From JBFMHP01 sp964557295 (GTDB lineage Bacteria > Pseudomonadota > Gammaproteobacteria > RBG-16-57-12), in contig CAZKZP010000002.1 in assembly GCA_964557295.1 (NCBI GenBank), positions 77,239 to 141,238 of the forward strand: a DNA stretch of 64,000 nucleotides, written 5' to 3'. Of the stretch, positions 16,579 through 25,717 are shown piece after piece. A program made the translations under genes and the position numbers. Numbering within the stretch: the stretch's first letter is position 1; each line of letters opens with the position of its first letter. The notes beneath the pieces were generated by a model. That model saw nothing but the letters and a program-made list of their open reading frames with translations. It was not told the origin of the DNA and searched no databases.

Positions 16579-16684
16579 ACTTGCGAAAAACCAATATTAT
16601 ATCGGTTGGCCCGCGCAATCAAATAGGGATGTGTGTTGGCGTGGGCCGTGGAATTTCTCCCGCGGCAATAATCGTCCCAAGGCG

Positions 16685-16733
16685 TTGTCATGGGAGTGTA
16701 ATATTGGCAGGGTGTAATCGTACCGTCATAAAA
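16685..16733 (+). promoter_or_regulatory. Two weak Pho-box candidates upstream of phoB
   Basis: TGTCAT at 16686 and TGTAAT at 16697 are spaced 11 bases apart, as are TGTAAT at 16713 and CGTCAT at 16724. Eleven-base spacing of TGTCAT-like halves is the Pho-box rule. They match less well than the pstS boxes but fit autoregulation of phoBR. The region is shared with the divergent argD promoter. Confidence 0.4.
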
Positions 16734-16747
16734 GCTCACGGGGATTC

Positions 16748-17446
16748 ATGATGTCTATGCGTATATTGGTGGTCGACGACGAGCCGGCCATCCGCGACAT
16801 GCTCAGCTACAGCCTGAGCCAGTTCGGCTATGAAATCGCCACGGCCGAGGATGTCCGCGCGGCCCGACGTCTGCTGGCCGACCGCCTGCCGGATCTGATC
16901 CTGCTCGACTGGATGATGCCGGAGGTCAGCGGACCGGAATTCGCCCGCACCCTGAAGAAGGACGAGGCGACCAAGCACATCCCGATCATCATGCTCACCG
17001 CCCGTGATGACGAGGCCGACAAGGTGCGCGGGCTGGAGATCGGCGCCGACGATTACATCACCAAGCCGTTTTCCACCCGCGAACTCTTTGCCCGGATCAA
17101 GGCGGTGCTGCGCCGTGTTGCGCCGCATGCCGAGGAGGATCAGATCGAGTTCCATGGCTTGAGCATCGACAAGGCGGGGCATCGGGTGACGGCGGCTGGG
17201 CAGTTGTTGGAATTGGGGCCGACGGAGTTCAAGCTGCTGTTGTTTTTTGTAACCCATCCCGAGCGGGTTTATACTCGCAGCCAATTGCTGGATCACGTAT
17301 GGGGTAGTGGTGTGTATATCGAGGATCGCACGGTGGACGTCCACATCCGGCGCCTGCGCAAGGCGCTGGAGCCGGTGAGCCTGGAAAACTACGTGCAGAC
17401 GGTTCGCGGCACCGGCTATCGTTTTTCCCACAGGTGTGAGACTTGA
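16748..17446 (+). CDS. phoB: Phosphate regulon response regulator PhoB
   Basis: The 232-residue protein has an N-terminal receiver domain with acidic pocket DDE (residues 10-12), phospho-acceptor D54 in LLDWMMPEVSG and Lys in ITKPFSTRE. A C-terminal winged-helix OmpR/PhoB DNA-binding domain follows (about residues 130-230), with TRSQLLDHVWG and DVHIRRLRKALEP. ATGs at 16748 and 16751 are both possible starts behind GGGG. It activates phosphate-starvation genes by binding Pho boxes, several of which are present downstream. It is translationally coupled to phoR by a four-base TTGA overlap. Context with pstSCAB-phoU makes the assignment firm. Confidence 0.96.
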   Translation: MMSMRILVVDDEPAIRDMLSYSLSQFGYEIATAEDVRAARRLLADRLPDLILLDWMMPEVSGPEFARTLKKDEATKHIPIIMLTARDDEADKVRGLEIGADDYITKPFSTRELFARIKAVLRRVAPHAEEDQIEFHGLSIDKAGHRVTAAGQLLELGPTEFKLLLFFVTHPERVYTRSQLLDHVWGSGVYIEDRTVDVHIRRLRKALEPVSLENYVQTVRGTGYRFSHRCET

Positions 17447-18717
17447 TAAATCCCTGGTCGTTCGAGTTATGGCGCTTCACCGGACTGATCATCGCCGCCC
17501 TGCTGCTGGGCTGGGTGTTCCATGCCGTCAACGCCTTCTTGGTGGTGGCCTTGTTGGGCTACGGAATCTGGCACCTGCGCCACCTGGCGCAGGTCGAGCT
17601 CTGGCTGCGCGAGGGCGCCCGCCAGCCGCCGCAGATCGGTGATAACGTCTGGGGGGCGATTTATTACCACGTGCATCGCCTCCAGGAAAAAAATCTGCAA
17701 AGCAAGAAGCGGCTCACCGCGTATCTGAATCGATTCCATGAACTCAATGCCGCCCATCCGGATGGCGTGGTGCTGCTGAAGGACGGCGTCGTGATCGAGT
17801 GGTTCAACGAAAGCGCCGCCCGGCTGCTGGGGCTGCGCATGTCGGCCGACCGCGGCCATCCCATCGTCAATCTGGTGCGCGATCCGCGCTTCGTCGGCTA
17901 TCTCACCGAGGGGGATTATTCCGAATCCATCGAGATCACCTCGCCGGGCAACGAGGCGGTGCACATCTCCATCCGGCTCATACCTTATGGCACGAAACAA
18001 TATCTGCTGGTGGTTCAGGATGTCACGCGCGTGCATCGCCTCGAACAGGTGCGGCGCGACTTCGTGGCCAACGTCTCGCACGAATTGCGCACGCCGCTGA
18101 CGGTGCTGCGCGGTTATCTGGAGGCGATGCAGGACAGCGGCAGTCTCGACCCGCAACAGCAAAAGATGTTCGAGCAGATGCTCGCGCAGAGCGGGCGGAT
18201 GCAGAGCATCGTGGAGGATCTGCTGTTGCTCTCGCGTCTCGAAAACGGGCCGGAGCCGGCCAAGACCCGTGTGGACGTGCCGGCGCTGCTCGAACGCATC
18301 CGGCAGGATGCCGTGGCCTTGAGCGGCGACAAGCATCACCGCATCACCCTGGAGGCCGCCGCCGGCTTGTGCATCGAAGGCAACGAAGGCGAGCTGATGA
18401 GCGCCTTGTCGAACATCGTGAACAATGCCGTGCGCTATACGCCGGAAGGCGGCGCGATCGCAATGCGCTGGTACCGGGGCGAGGATGGCGTCTATTTCGA
18501 TGTAAGGGACAGCGGCATCGGTATCCCGCAGGAGCATATCGCGCGCCTGACCGAGCGCTTCTACCGCGTGGACGTCGGCCGCTCGCGGCAGAGCGGCGGC
18601 ACGGGCCTGGGGCTGGCCATCGTCAAACATGTGCTGGAGCGCCACCATGCCGTGCTGACCATCGAAAGCGAGCCGGGCAAGGGCAGTCTGTTCCGCTGCC
18701 GGTTTCCTGGGGAGTGA
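17443..18717 (+). CDS. phoR: Phosphate regulon sensor histidine kinase PhoR
   Basis: The start is a TTG at 17443 that overlaps the phoB stop as TTGA, behind AGGTGTGAG. The 424-residue protein has two N-terminal membrane segments (about residues 10-45), a PhoR-specific linker, a PAS domain (about 100-200, DGVVLLKDGVVIEWFNESAA) and the phospho-acceptor H213 in ANVSHELRTPLTVLRGYLE. The ATPase domain carries the N box (NIVNNAVRYTPEGG), a G1 box (DSGIGIP) and a G2 box (GGTGLGLAIVKH). It has no large periplasmic domain, as usual for PhoR, which senses phosphate through Pst and PhoU. Confidence 0.96.
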   Translation: MINPWSFELWRFTGLIIAALLLGWVFHAVNAFLVVALLGYGIWHLRHLAQVELWLREGARQPPQIGDNVWGAIYYHVHRLQEKNLQSKKRLTAYLNRFHELNAAHPDGVVLLKDGVVIEWFNESAARLLGLRMSADRGHPIVNLVRDPRFVGYLTEGDYSESIEITSPGNEAVHISIRLIPYGTKQYLLVVQDVTRVHRLEQVRRDFVANVSHELRTPLTVLRGYLEAMQDSGSLDPQQQKMFEQMLAQSGRMQSIVEDLLLLSRLENGPEPAKTRVDVPALLERIRQDAVALSGDKHHRITLEAAAGLCIEGNEGELMSALSNIVNNAVRYTPEGGAIAMRWYRGEDGVYFDVRDSGIGIPQEHIARLTERFYRVDVGRSRQSGGTGLGLAIVKHVLERHHAVLTIESEPGKGSLFRCRFPGE

Positions 18718-18742
18718 CGCCCATCCTGCGGCCCTCGGGCCG

Positions 18743-18786
18743 CTGTCATAAATTCTTCACATTTCTGTCATAGACTTTTCACACTC
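18743..18786 (+). promoter_or_regulatory. Tandem Pho boxes controlling pstS
   Basis: Two adjacent 22-base PhoB sites. Box 1 (18743-18764) reads CTGTCATAAAT then TCTTCACATTT. Box 2 (18765-18786) reads CTGTCATAGAC then TTTTCACACTC. Both have the CTGTCATA...TCACA pattern with 11-base half-site spacing and abut exactly. They lie 64 bases before the pstS ATG. Confidence 0.93.
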
Positions 18787-18849
18787 GGCGGGGAGAATGC
18801 GCGGCATCAACACCATAACCCGTTATTCATCAGCATGAGGAGAAAGGTA

Positions 18850-19818
18850 ATGAAGAAAGCTATTGTGAGTCTGCTGGGCGCTGGGCTTGCCCTGAGCGCC
18901 ACCGCCCTGTGGGCGGAGTCCAAGGTGGACGCGGCCCTGCCGACGTATGCCAAGGCCAGTGGCGTGTCGGGCACCCTGAGCAGCGCGGGTTCTGATACCT
19001 TGGCCAACCTGATGACGCTCTGGGCCGAGGATTTCAAGCGGGCCTATCCCAATGTGAACATCCAGATTCAGGCCGCGGGTTCGTCCACCGCGCCGCCGGC
19101 GCTGACCGAGGGCACGTCCAACCTGGGGCCGATGAGCCGGGCGATGAAGGACAACGAAATCGAGGCCTTCGAGAAGAAGCACGGGTACAAACCCACCGCG
19201 ATCCGTGTGGCGGTCGATGCCCTGGCGGTATTCGTGCACAAGGACAACCCGCTCAAGGGGCTGACGATTCAGCAGGCGGATGCCTTGTTCTCTTCCACCC
19301 GCAAATGCGGTGGCGCGAAAGACATCGTCCGCTGGGGCGACCTGGGGCTGACGGGTGATTGGGTCAAGCGTGACATCCAGCTCTTCGGCCGCAATTCCGT
19401 TTCCGGGACCTATGGCTACTTCAAGGATCACGCCCTCTGTAAAGGTGACTTCAAGAGCAATGTAAATGAGCAGCCGGGTTCTGCCTCGGTGGTGCAATCG
19501 GTCACGGCGTCCCTGAACGCGGTGGGCTACTCCGGCATCGGTTACAAGACCGCCGGTGTGAAGGCCGTTCCCCTGGCCAAGAAAGAGGGTGAAGCCTTTG
19601 TGGATGCCACCACCGAGAAGGCCATGAGCGGGGAATATCCGCTGGCGCGCTTCCTCTACATCTACGTGAACAAGCACCCCAACAAGCCCCTGCCGCCGCT
19701 GGAGCGCGAGTTCATCAAGATGGTGCTCTCCAAGAGCGGTCAGGAAGTGGTGGTCAAGGACGGGTACATCCCGGTCCCGGTCAGCGTGGTCGAGAAAGAG
19801 ATCAAGAAGCTGGACTGA
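18850..19818 (+). CDS. pstS: Periplasmic phosphate-binding protein PstS
   Basis: The ATG at 18850 follows AGGAGAAAGG and gives 322 residues with a signal peptide ending at ALWAES. An ATG 15 bases upstream is less well placed. Phosphate-binding-protein landmarks are SSAGSDTLANLM, GSSTAPPALTEGTSNLGPMSR and FGRNSVSGTYGYFKDHALC. The protein captures phosphate in the periplasm and passes it to PstCA. It follows tandem Pho boxes and is followed by a strong hairpin without a T run. That hairpin could protect the pstS mRNA or limit read-through into pstC, which has its own Pho box. Confidence 0.97.
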   Translation: MKKAIVSLLGAGLALSATALWAESKVDAALPTYAKASGVSGTLSSAGSDTLANLMTLWAEDFKRAYPNVNIQIQAAGSSTAPPALTEGTSNLGPMSRAMKDNEIEAFEKKHGYKPTAIRVAVDALAVFVHKDNPLKGLTIQQADALFSSTRKCGGAKDIVRWGDLGLTGDWVKRDIQLFGRNSVSGTYGYFKDHALCKGDFKSNVNEQPGSASVVQSVTASLNAVGYSGIGYKTAGVKAVPLAKKEGEAFVDATTEKAMSGEYPLARFLYIYVNKHPNKPLPPLEREFIKMVLSKSGQEVVVKDGYIPVPVSVVEKEIKKLD

Positions 19819-19835
19819 CGCCTAGGATGACCTCA

Positions 19836-19862
19836 CGACAACCCCGCCATGCGGGGTTGTCG
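19836..19862. terminator. Strong stem-loop between pstS and pstC
   Basis: CGACAACCCCGC (19836-19847) and GCGGGGTTGTCG (19851-19862) form a perfect 12-bp stem with a CAT loop. No T run follows, so it may act as an mRNA stabiliser or partial terminator rather than a full intrinsic terminator. Confidence 0.75.
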
Positions 19863-19907
19863 CGTTCCAGACGCAGCAAACCCGCGGGGGAAGGCGCCAT
19901 GGAATTT

Positions 19908-19929
19908 CTGTCATAATTCTGTCATATTA
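19908..19929 (+). promoter_or_regulatory. Pho box upstream of pstC
   Basis: CTGTCATAATT then CTGTCATATTA: two near-perfect TGTCAT half-sites 11 bases apart. The site lies 50 bases before pstC, indicating a second PhoB-dependent promoter inside the pst cluster. Confidence 0.88.
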
Positions 19930-19978
19930 CAGCGCTATCTTACGCCGTCCCATGTCCAACTCCAGGTAGCGCCTGCCG

Positions 19979-22222
19979 ATGATGACACCCGCAAGATCCG
20001 ATCGCATGAGAACGTGGCGCAACCTCAAGGACGGCGCGGCCAAATATTTGGTCACCGTGGGCGGCATGAGCACGATCATCGCCATTCTCCTGATCTTTTT
20101 CTATCTCTTCTATGTCGTATTCCCGCTGTTCAGCGGCGCGGAAATCACGCGTATTGCCAGTTTCGCCGCGCCTGGCCCGGCGGAGGACAAGACCGTGTAT
20201 CTGGCCATGGAGGAGCAGGCCGAGATCGGCGCGCGGTTTACCGCCAAAGGCGAGGCGGTGTTCTTCCGCCTCAAGGACGGCGCCGTCATCGATCGTAAGG
20301 CATTGCCTATCCCGGCCGGCGCGTCCATCACCTCATTTGCCAAGGGCGAGAAGACACGGGCGCTCGTCGCGTATGGCCTGGCCGATGGACGTGCCGTGGT
20401 GGCGCGCCACACCTATGGCCTCTCATACCCGGACAACAAGCGGATGATCACACCCGGCATCGAATTCCCGCTGGGCGAGGCGCCGATCGTGGTGGACCCG
20501 GCGGGCGCGGCGCTCACCCAGCTGGCCGTGCAGCAAGGGGAAGAGGGGGCGACGCTCGTCGCTGCCACCGCGGATGGCCGCTTGGTGATGACGTATTTCA
20601 CCATCGAACAATCCTTCCTCGATGACACGATGACCATGTCCCAGGCGAGCGTGCTCATCGCGGAGCACCCGCATGGCATCGGCCGCCTGCTGCTCGACTA
20701 TGAGCAGCGTAAGCTCTATGCGGTGGACGAGAAGGGCGAGCTGAGTTACTACGATATCTCGAACAAGGAAGCTCCCGCGCTGATTCAACGCCTGAACGTG
20801 GTCGAGGCCGGGCGCGCGCTGGCATCCCTGGAATTTCTGATCGGCCACACCTCGCTGCTGGTGGGGGATTCCGCCGGAACCATTGCCCAGTGGTTCCCGG
20901 TGCGCGATGAAAACAACAACATGATGCTGACCAAGATCCGTGAATTTTCCATGCGCGAATCCCCTGTGGGCGCCTTGTCGGCGGAATATGGGCGCAAGGG
21001 CTTCCTCGCGGTCGACGGCAAGGGGAATGTGGGGATCTTTCACGCGACCTCGGAGCGCACCCTCCTGATCGAGCGGGTGGGCAAGATGCCGCTGTTGCAG
21101 GTCGCCGTGGCCCCGCGCGCCGATGCCATGTTGATCGAGGCGGCCGATCACACGATCCATTTCTGGGAGGTCAAGAACAAGCACCCCGAGGTCTCCTGGA
21201 AGGCGCTCTGGGGCAAGGTCTGGTACGAGCATTATGAAAAGCCGGATTACGTCTGGCAGTCGTCCTCCTCCAGCAATGATTTCGAGCCGAAGTACAGCCT
21301 GGTGCCGATCTCGTTCGGCACGATCAAGGCCGCCTTCTATGCCATGCTGATCGCCATGCCATTGGCGATCCTCGGGGCGATTTACACCGCGTATTTCATG
21401 TCCGCCAGGATGCGCCGCATCGTCAAGCCCAGTGTCGAGATCATGGAGGCCTTGCCCACGGTCATCCTTGGCTTCCTGGCCGGTTTGTGGCTGGCGCCGT
21501 TTCTGGAGAAGAATCTCCCGGGGGTATTCAGTCTGTTGATCCTGTTGCCCATCGGCATCATTGGGGTCGCGTTTCTGTGGCAGCACGCCCCGCGCCGCCT
21601 GCGGCACGCCGTGCCGGAGGGCTGGGAGGCGGCGTTGCTGCTGCCGGTGATCTTGTTGCTGGGCTGGGGCGCCTTGGGCTCCAGTCCGTATGTGGAGGAG
21701 GCGCTGTTTCACGGCGATATCCGCAGCTGGCTGACCAACGAGATGGGTATCGATTTCGATCAGCGCAACTCCTTGGTCGTGGGGCTGGCCATGGGGTTTG
21801 CGGTGGTGCCGATGGTGTTCTCGATTGCCGAAGACGCCGTCTTCGGCGTGCCGCGCCACCTGAGTCATGGCTCATTGGCCTTGGGCGCGACGCCCTGGCA
21901 GACGATGGTCCGCGTGGTGCTGTTGACCGCCAGCCCTGGCATCTTCTCGGCAATCATGATCGGTGTCGGCCGTGCGGTCGGCGAGACCATGATCGTGCTG
22001 ATGGCCACCGGCAACACCCCGGTGATGGACTTCAGCATCTTCCAGGGGCTGCGCACCCTGTCGGCCAACATCGCGGTGGAGATGCCCGAGTCGGAGGTCA
22101 GCAGTACACACTATCGCCTGCTCTTCCTCGCGGCGCTGGTGCTGTTCGCCTTTACTTTTTTCTTCAACACCATTGCGGAGCTGGTGCGTCAGCGGCTGCG
22201 CAAGAAATACAGCTCACTCTAA
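19979..22222 (+). CDS. pstC: Phosphate ABC transporter permease PstC (long form)
   Basis: The 747-residue product is much longer than E. coli PstC. After an N-terminal TM (about residues 28-52) comes a large extracytoplasmic insert of some 380 residues that looks beta-rich (repeated DGRLVMTYF- and GNVGIFHATSE-like strands). The permease core starts near residue 440 (PISFGTIKAAFYAMLIAMPLAILGAIYTAY) and contains the EMEALPTVILGFLAGLWL segment and the EAA-like loop HGSLALGATPWQTMVRVV. Long PstC/PstA pairs are common in gammaproteobacteria. ATGs at 19979 and 19982 are equivalent; a shorter start at 20006 is possible. pstA starts nine bases after the stop. Confidence 0.94.
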   Translation: MMTPARSDRMRTWRNLKDGAAKYLVTVGGMSTIIAILLIFFYLFYVVFPLFSGAEITRIASFAAPGPAEDKTVYLAMEEQAEIGARFTAKGEAVFFRLKDGAVIDRKALPIPAGASITSFAKGEKTRALVAYGLADGRAVVARHTYGLSYPDNKRMITPGIEFPLGEAPIVVDPAGAALTQLAVQQGEEGATLVAATADGRLVMTYFTIEQSFLDDTMTMSQASVLIAEHPHGIGRLLLDYEQRKLYAVDEKGELSYYDISNKEAPALIQRLNVVEAGRALASLEFLIGHTSLLVGDSAGTIAQWFPVRDENNNMMLTKIREFSMRESPVGALSAEYGRKGFLAVDGKGNVGIFHATSERTLLIERVGKMPLLQVAVAPRADAMLIEAADHTIHFWEVKNKHPEVSWKALWGKVWYEHYEKPDYVWQSSSSSNDFEPKYSLVPISFGTIKAAFYAMLIAMPLAILGAIYTAYFMSARMRRIVKPSVEIMEALPTVILGFLAGLWLAPFLEKNLPGVFSLLILLPIGIIGVAFLWQHAPRRLRHAVPEGWEAALLLPVILLLGWGALGSSPYVEEALFHGDIRSWLTNEMGIDFDQRNSLVVGLAMGFAVVPMVFSIAEDAVFGVPRHLSHGSLALGATPWQTMVRVVLLTASPGIFSAIMIGVGRAVGETMIVLMATGNTPVMDFSIFQGLRTLSANIAVEMPESEVSSTHYRLLFLAALVLFAFTFFFNTIAELVRQRLRKKYSSL

Positions 22223-22231
22223 AAGACAACT

Positions 22232-23933
22232 ATGGCGAAGATCACGTTCAAAGATTGGTGGAAGTCCGGTTCTCCCGGGATCTGGCTCTGCGGGGGGGCG
22301 GTCAGCATCTCCTTGTTGATGGTCTTCGGGGTGCTGGCCTTGATCATGTTCAAGGGCCTGAGCTATTTCTGGCCCGCGGATCTGGCCCAGCTGGAGTACC
22401 GCGCGTCGGGCGAGCAGACCGTGATGCTCGGTGAGTTTCACGAACACGAAATGGTGCCGGCCGTGCAGCTGCGCTCCGCCGGTCTCGAGGTCGAGGAAGG
22501 CCCGGAGTTCGTCAAGCGCTATCTGTTCAAGGTTGGCAACCGCGATGTGTACGGGCAGGACTTCCGCTGGATCATCGAGCCGCACATCGTCTCGCGCAGT
22601 TATCCCACCGAGATGATGGTGGTGGAACGGCGTGAGTGGGGCAATTTCTTCGGCACCCTGCGCGGCGTGAAGGAGCGCGATGCGGTCATCGCTGAAGGGG
22701 AGGCGGCCCGCGCAGCGCTCAAGCCGCGCCTGGAGCGCGCCCTGGAGCTCAACGAGAAGATCCGGCGCATCGAAAAGCGCGAGATCGGCGCCATCAATTA
22801 CGGGATGGAGCGCCTGCGCCTGGAGAAGCGCGGTCTTGAACTCGATGAGGTCAGCGATCCCGCCGCCTATGCGAAGATCGAAGAGCGCAAGGCCGAGCTG
22901 CAAAATGAGTATGAAAAACTCCAGAAAGCCCTGGCAGGTCTGTATGAAGAGGTCGACCGCGACAGCATCGTGCTGGCCACCGTGGATGGCCAGGAGCGCA
23001 CCGTTCCGCTCGCCAAGGTGGTCCGCGTCTATTATCCGAACCAGATGAGTGTGCTTGGCAAATCAGGCCACTATCTGACCAAGGTGTGGGAATTCGTCAG
23101 CGACGAACCCCGCGAGGCCAACACGGAAGGCGGGATCTTCCCGGCGATCTTCGGAACCGTGGTGATGGTCATGATCATGACGGTGTTTGTCACTCCGCTG
23201 GGCGTGGTGGCGGCGGTGTACCTGCGTGAATACGCCAAACAAGGCACCTTGACGCAGATCATCCGCATTTCGGTCAACAACCTCGCCGGCGTGCCCGCCA
23301 TCGTCTATGGTGTGTTCGGCCTGGGATTCTTCGTCTACTTCTTGGGCGGATCTGTGGATCAGATGTTCTTCCCCGAGGCCTTGCCGGCGCCGACATTCGG
23401 CACGCCCGNNNNNNNNNNCACCATAGACGATGGCGGGCACGCCCGGCCTGCTGTGGTCATCCCTCACCCTGGCCCTGCTGACGCTGCCGGTGGTGATAGT
23501 GGCGACCGAAGAGGGGCTGACGCGTATCCCCCGCTCGGTGCGCGAGGGCAGTCTGGCCCTAGGCGCGACCAAAGCGGAGACGCTCTGGCGCATCGTGATC
23601 CCCATGGCCAGCCCGGCGCTGATGACCGGGCTGATCCTGGCCGTGGCGCGCGCCGCCGGTGAAGTGGCGCCGCTGATGCTGGTCGGCGTGGTCAAGCTGG
23701 CGCCCTCGCTGCCGCTGGATGCCGACTCCCCCTACCTGCATCTTGACCGGAAGTTTATGCATCTTGGCTTTCATATCTATGACGTCGGCTTCCAAAGCCC
23801 GAACGTGGAGGCGGCCCGTCCGCTGGTCTACGCAACGGCTCTGTTGCTGGTCGTGGTCATCGTCGTGCTCAACCTCACGGCGATCGCCATTCGAAATCGG
23901 CTGCGCGAAAAATATCGCGCACTTGAAGGTTAG
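22232..23933 (+). CDS. pstA: Phosphate ABC transporter permease PstA (long form), split by an artefactual gap
   Basis: The first 392 codons encode an N-terminal TM, a periplasmic insert with a long coiled coil (about residues 150-240, rich in Glu, Arg and Leu) and the permease start (IFGTVVMVMIMTVFVTPLGVVAAVYLREYA). The frame breaks at the N run after FGTP. The downstream part resumes in another frame with GTPGLLWSSLTLALLTLPV and contains the EAA loop EGSLALGATKAETLWRIV. GGCACGCCCG occurs at both 23399-23408 and 23436-23445. Joining the copies by removing 37 bases restores one frame of 554 codons. The gene is therefore probably intact and not a pseudogene. pstB starts 11 bases downstream. Confidence 0.93.
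23409..23443. other. Assembly gap (10 N) plus fold-back artefact inside pstA
   Basis: After the N run (23409-23418), bases 23419-23443 are the exact 25-base reverse complement of 23288-23312, beginning CACCATAGACGATGGCGGGC. The match ends precisely at 23443. A 10-base direct repeat flanks the gap. This looks like a chimeric contig end, not genomic sequence. Confidence 0.92.
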
Positions 23934-23944
23934 CAGGTGGAAAA

Positions 23945-24781
23945 ATGAGCAATTCGACAACCATGACACACGGCATCAATCTGGAAACACTGAAACGCGG
24001 CACCGAGCGCCTCAAACTCAGTGAAGAAGTGATCGCAATCCAGGTCAAGGAGCTGCGTCTTTTCTATGGAGACAAGCAGGCGCTGAACGGAATCGATATG
24101 CACATCCCCAAGCATCGCGTCACCGCCTTCATCGGTCCGTCGGGATGCGGCAAGTCGACACTGCTGCGCTGCTTCAATCGCATGAACGATCTGGTCGACG
24201 GTACTCGCGTCGAGGGCAAGATTCTGCTCGAAGGTCAGAACATCTACGACAAGTCAGTCAATGTCGCTGACTTGCGCCGCCGTGTCGGCATGGTGTTCCA
24301 GAAGCCGAACCCCTTTCCGAAATCGATCTATGAAAATGTCGCGTATGGCCTGCGCCTGCAGGGGGTGAAGGATCGCCGCATGCTGGATGAGGTGGTGGAG
24401 AAGTCGCTGCGCGGGGCCGCGCTGTGGGATGAGGTGAAGGACCGGCTGCACGACAGCGCCATGGGGCTGTCCGGCGGGCAGCAGCAACGCCTGGTCATCG
24501 CTCGGGCCATCGCGGTGGAGCCGGAGATGATCCTGCTCGATGAGCCGGCCTCCGCGCTCGACCCCATCTCCACCCTCAAGATCGAAGAGCTCATCTATGC
24601 TTTGAAGGATCGCTACACCATTCTCATCGTCACCCATAACATGCAGCAGGCGGCGCGCGTGTCAGACTACACCGCGTTCATGTACATGGGCGATTTGATC
24701 GAATACGCCGATACCGATACATTGTTCACTAACCCTCGTCAAAAGCAGACCGAGGATTATATTACCGGCCGTTACGGTTGA
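23945..24781 (+). CDS. pstB: Phosphate ABC transporter ATP-binding protein PstB
   Basis: The 278-residue ATPase has Walker A GPSGCGKSTLLRCFNRMND, Q-loop VFQKPNPFP, signature LSGGQQQRLVIARAI, Walker B MILLDEPASALDP and switch His in VTHNMQQAARVSD. The CFNRMND and KPNPFPKSIYENVAYG segments are specific for PstB within the ABC family. It drives phosphate import through PstCA. The N-terminal 25 residues are an extension before the conserved core. It lies 11 bases after pstA and 29 before phoU, in one operon. Confidence 0.97.
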   Translation: MSNSTTMTHGINLETLKRGTERLKLSEEVIAIQVKELRLFYGDKQALNGIDMHIPKHRVTAFIGPSGCGKSTLLRCFNRMNDLVDGTRVEGKILLEGQNIYDKSVNVADLRRRVGMVFQKPNPFPKSIYENVAYGLRLQGVKDRRMLDEVVEKSLRGAALWDEVKDRLHDSAMGLSGGQQQRLVIARAIAVEPEMILLDEPASALDPISTLKIEELIYALKDRYTILIVTHNMQQAARVSDYTAFMYMGDLIEYADTDTLFTNPRQKQTEDYITGRYG

Positions 24782-24810
24782 TGCGGCCGGTGTTTCCAAG
24801 GGGATAGGTC

Positions 24811-25512
24811 ATGGATAAATTAGATATTGGGCATCACATTTCGCAGCGTTATAACGAGGACCTGGAGAACATCCGCAATCGTGTCCTGGCCATGGGCGGC
24901 CTGGTCGAGAAACAGCTCGAAGATGCCATCACCGCGCTGGTGAAGAATGATAGTCAGCTGGCCGAGCAGGTCATCAACAATGACTATAAGATCAACGCCC
25001 TGGAAGTCGCCATCGACGAGAACTGCACTCAGATCCTCGCCCGGCGTCAGCCGGCCGCCAGCGATCTGCGGCTGATTGTCGCCATCATCAAGACCATCAC
25101 GGATCTCGAGCGCATGGGCGATGAGGCGGAAAAGATCGCTCGCATGGCGGCGCAGCTCTCCGGGATGGAGCGCGGCAAGGAAGGCTATAACGAAATCGAG
25201 AATCTTGGCGATCATGTGCGCCGGATGTTGCACGACACGCTGGACGCCTTTGCCCGCACCGATGTCTCAGCGGCGATCCGAGTGGCGCAGGAAGACACCA
25301 AGGTCGACCGGGAGTATGAGGCGCTGATGCGCCAGTTGATGACCTATATGATGGAAGACTCGCGCAGTATCCGGCGCGTCCTCGATCTGATGTGGGCCGC
25401 GCGCGCGCTGGAGCGCATCGGTGACCATTCCAGCAATATGTGCGAATACATCATTTACTTGGTGATGGGCAAGGATGTGCGGCATACCAGCCTGGACCAG
25501 ATTCAGGAATAA
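24811..25512 (+). CDS. phoU: Phosphate signalling regulator PhoU
   Basis: The 233-residue all-helical protein has two PhoU repeats. The metal-binding motifs are recognisable: KTITDLERMGDEAEKIARMA in the first repeat and WAARALERIGDHSSNMCEYI in the second. It mediates inhibition of PhoR by the Pst transporter when phosphate is plentiful. An AAGGGGATAGG ribosome site precedes the ATG. As last gene of phoBR-pstSCAB-phoU it is followed, about 140 bases on, by a strong bidirectional terminator. Confidence 0.96.
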   Translation: MDKLDIGHHISQRYNEDLENIRNRVLAMGGLVEKQLEDAITALVKNDSQLAEQVINNDYKINALEVAIDENCTQILARRQPAASDLRLIVAIIKTITDLERMGDEAEKIARMAAQLSGMERGKEGYNEIENLGDHVRRMLHDTLDAFARTDVSAAIRVAQEDTKVDREYEALMRQLMTYMMEDSRSIRRVLDLMWAARALERIGDHSSNMCEYIIYLVMGKDVRHTSLDQIQE

Positions 25513-25654
25513 GCCGGGGCGCAATTCGACCGCTCCAGTTCTTTCTTTCGTTAGACACCGGCTGCCGAGGCAGCCGGGTGCCTCTGGCATCGAAGCCGCG
25601 CGGTCGCTGTCTTGGGCCGCATCCAGGTAGGCTTGCACTGTGGGCGAGGTGGTG

Positions 25655-25694
25655 AAAACAAGAAGGCCGGTATGAAACCGGCCTTCTTGTTTGT
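25655..25694. terminator. Bidirectional rho-independent terminator
   Basis: CAAGAAGGCCGGT (25659-25671) pairs with ACCGGCCTTCTTG (25677-25689) around ATGAA, with A residues on the left and TTTGTTGG on the right. It serves phoU on the plus strand and the pentaheme cytochrome on the minus strand. Confidence 0.92.
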
Positions 25695-25717
25695 TGGCTA
25701 TCGAACAGCCTGGAGGC

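Noticed and set aside
22232..23662. pstA as a frameshifted pseudogene
   Set aside because: The frame change comes from an N run plus a 25-base fold-back. Collapsing the 10-base direct repeat restores a full PstA.
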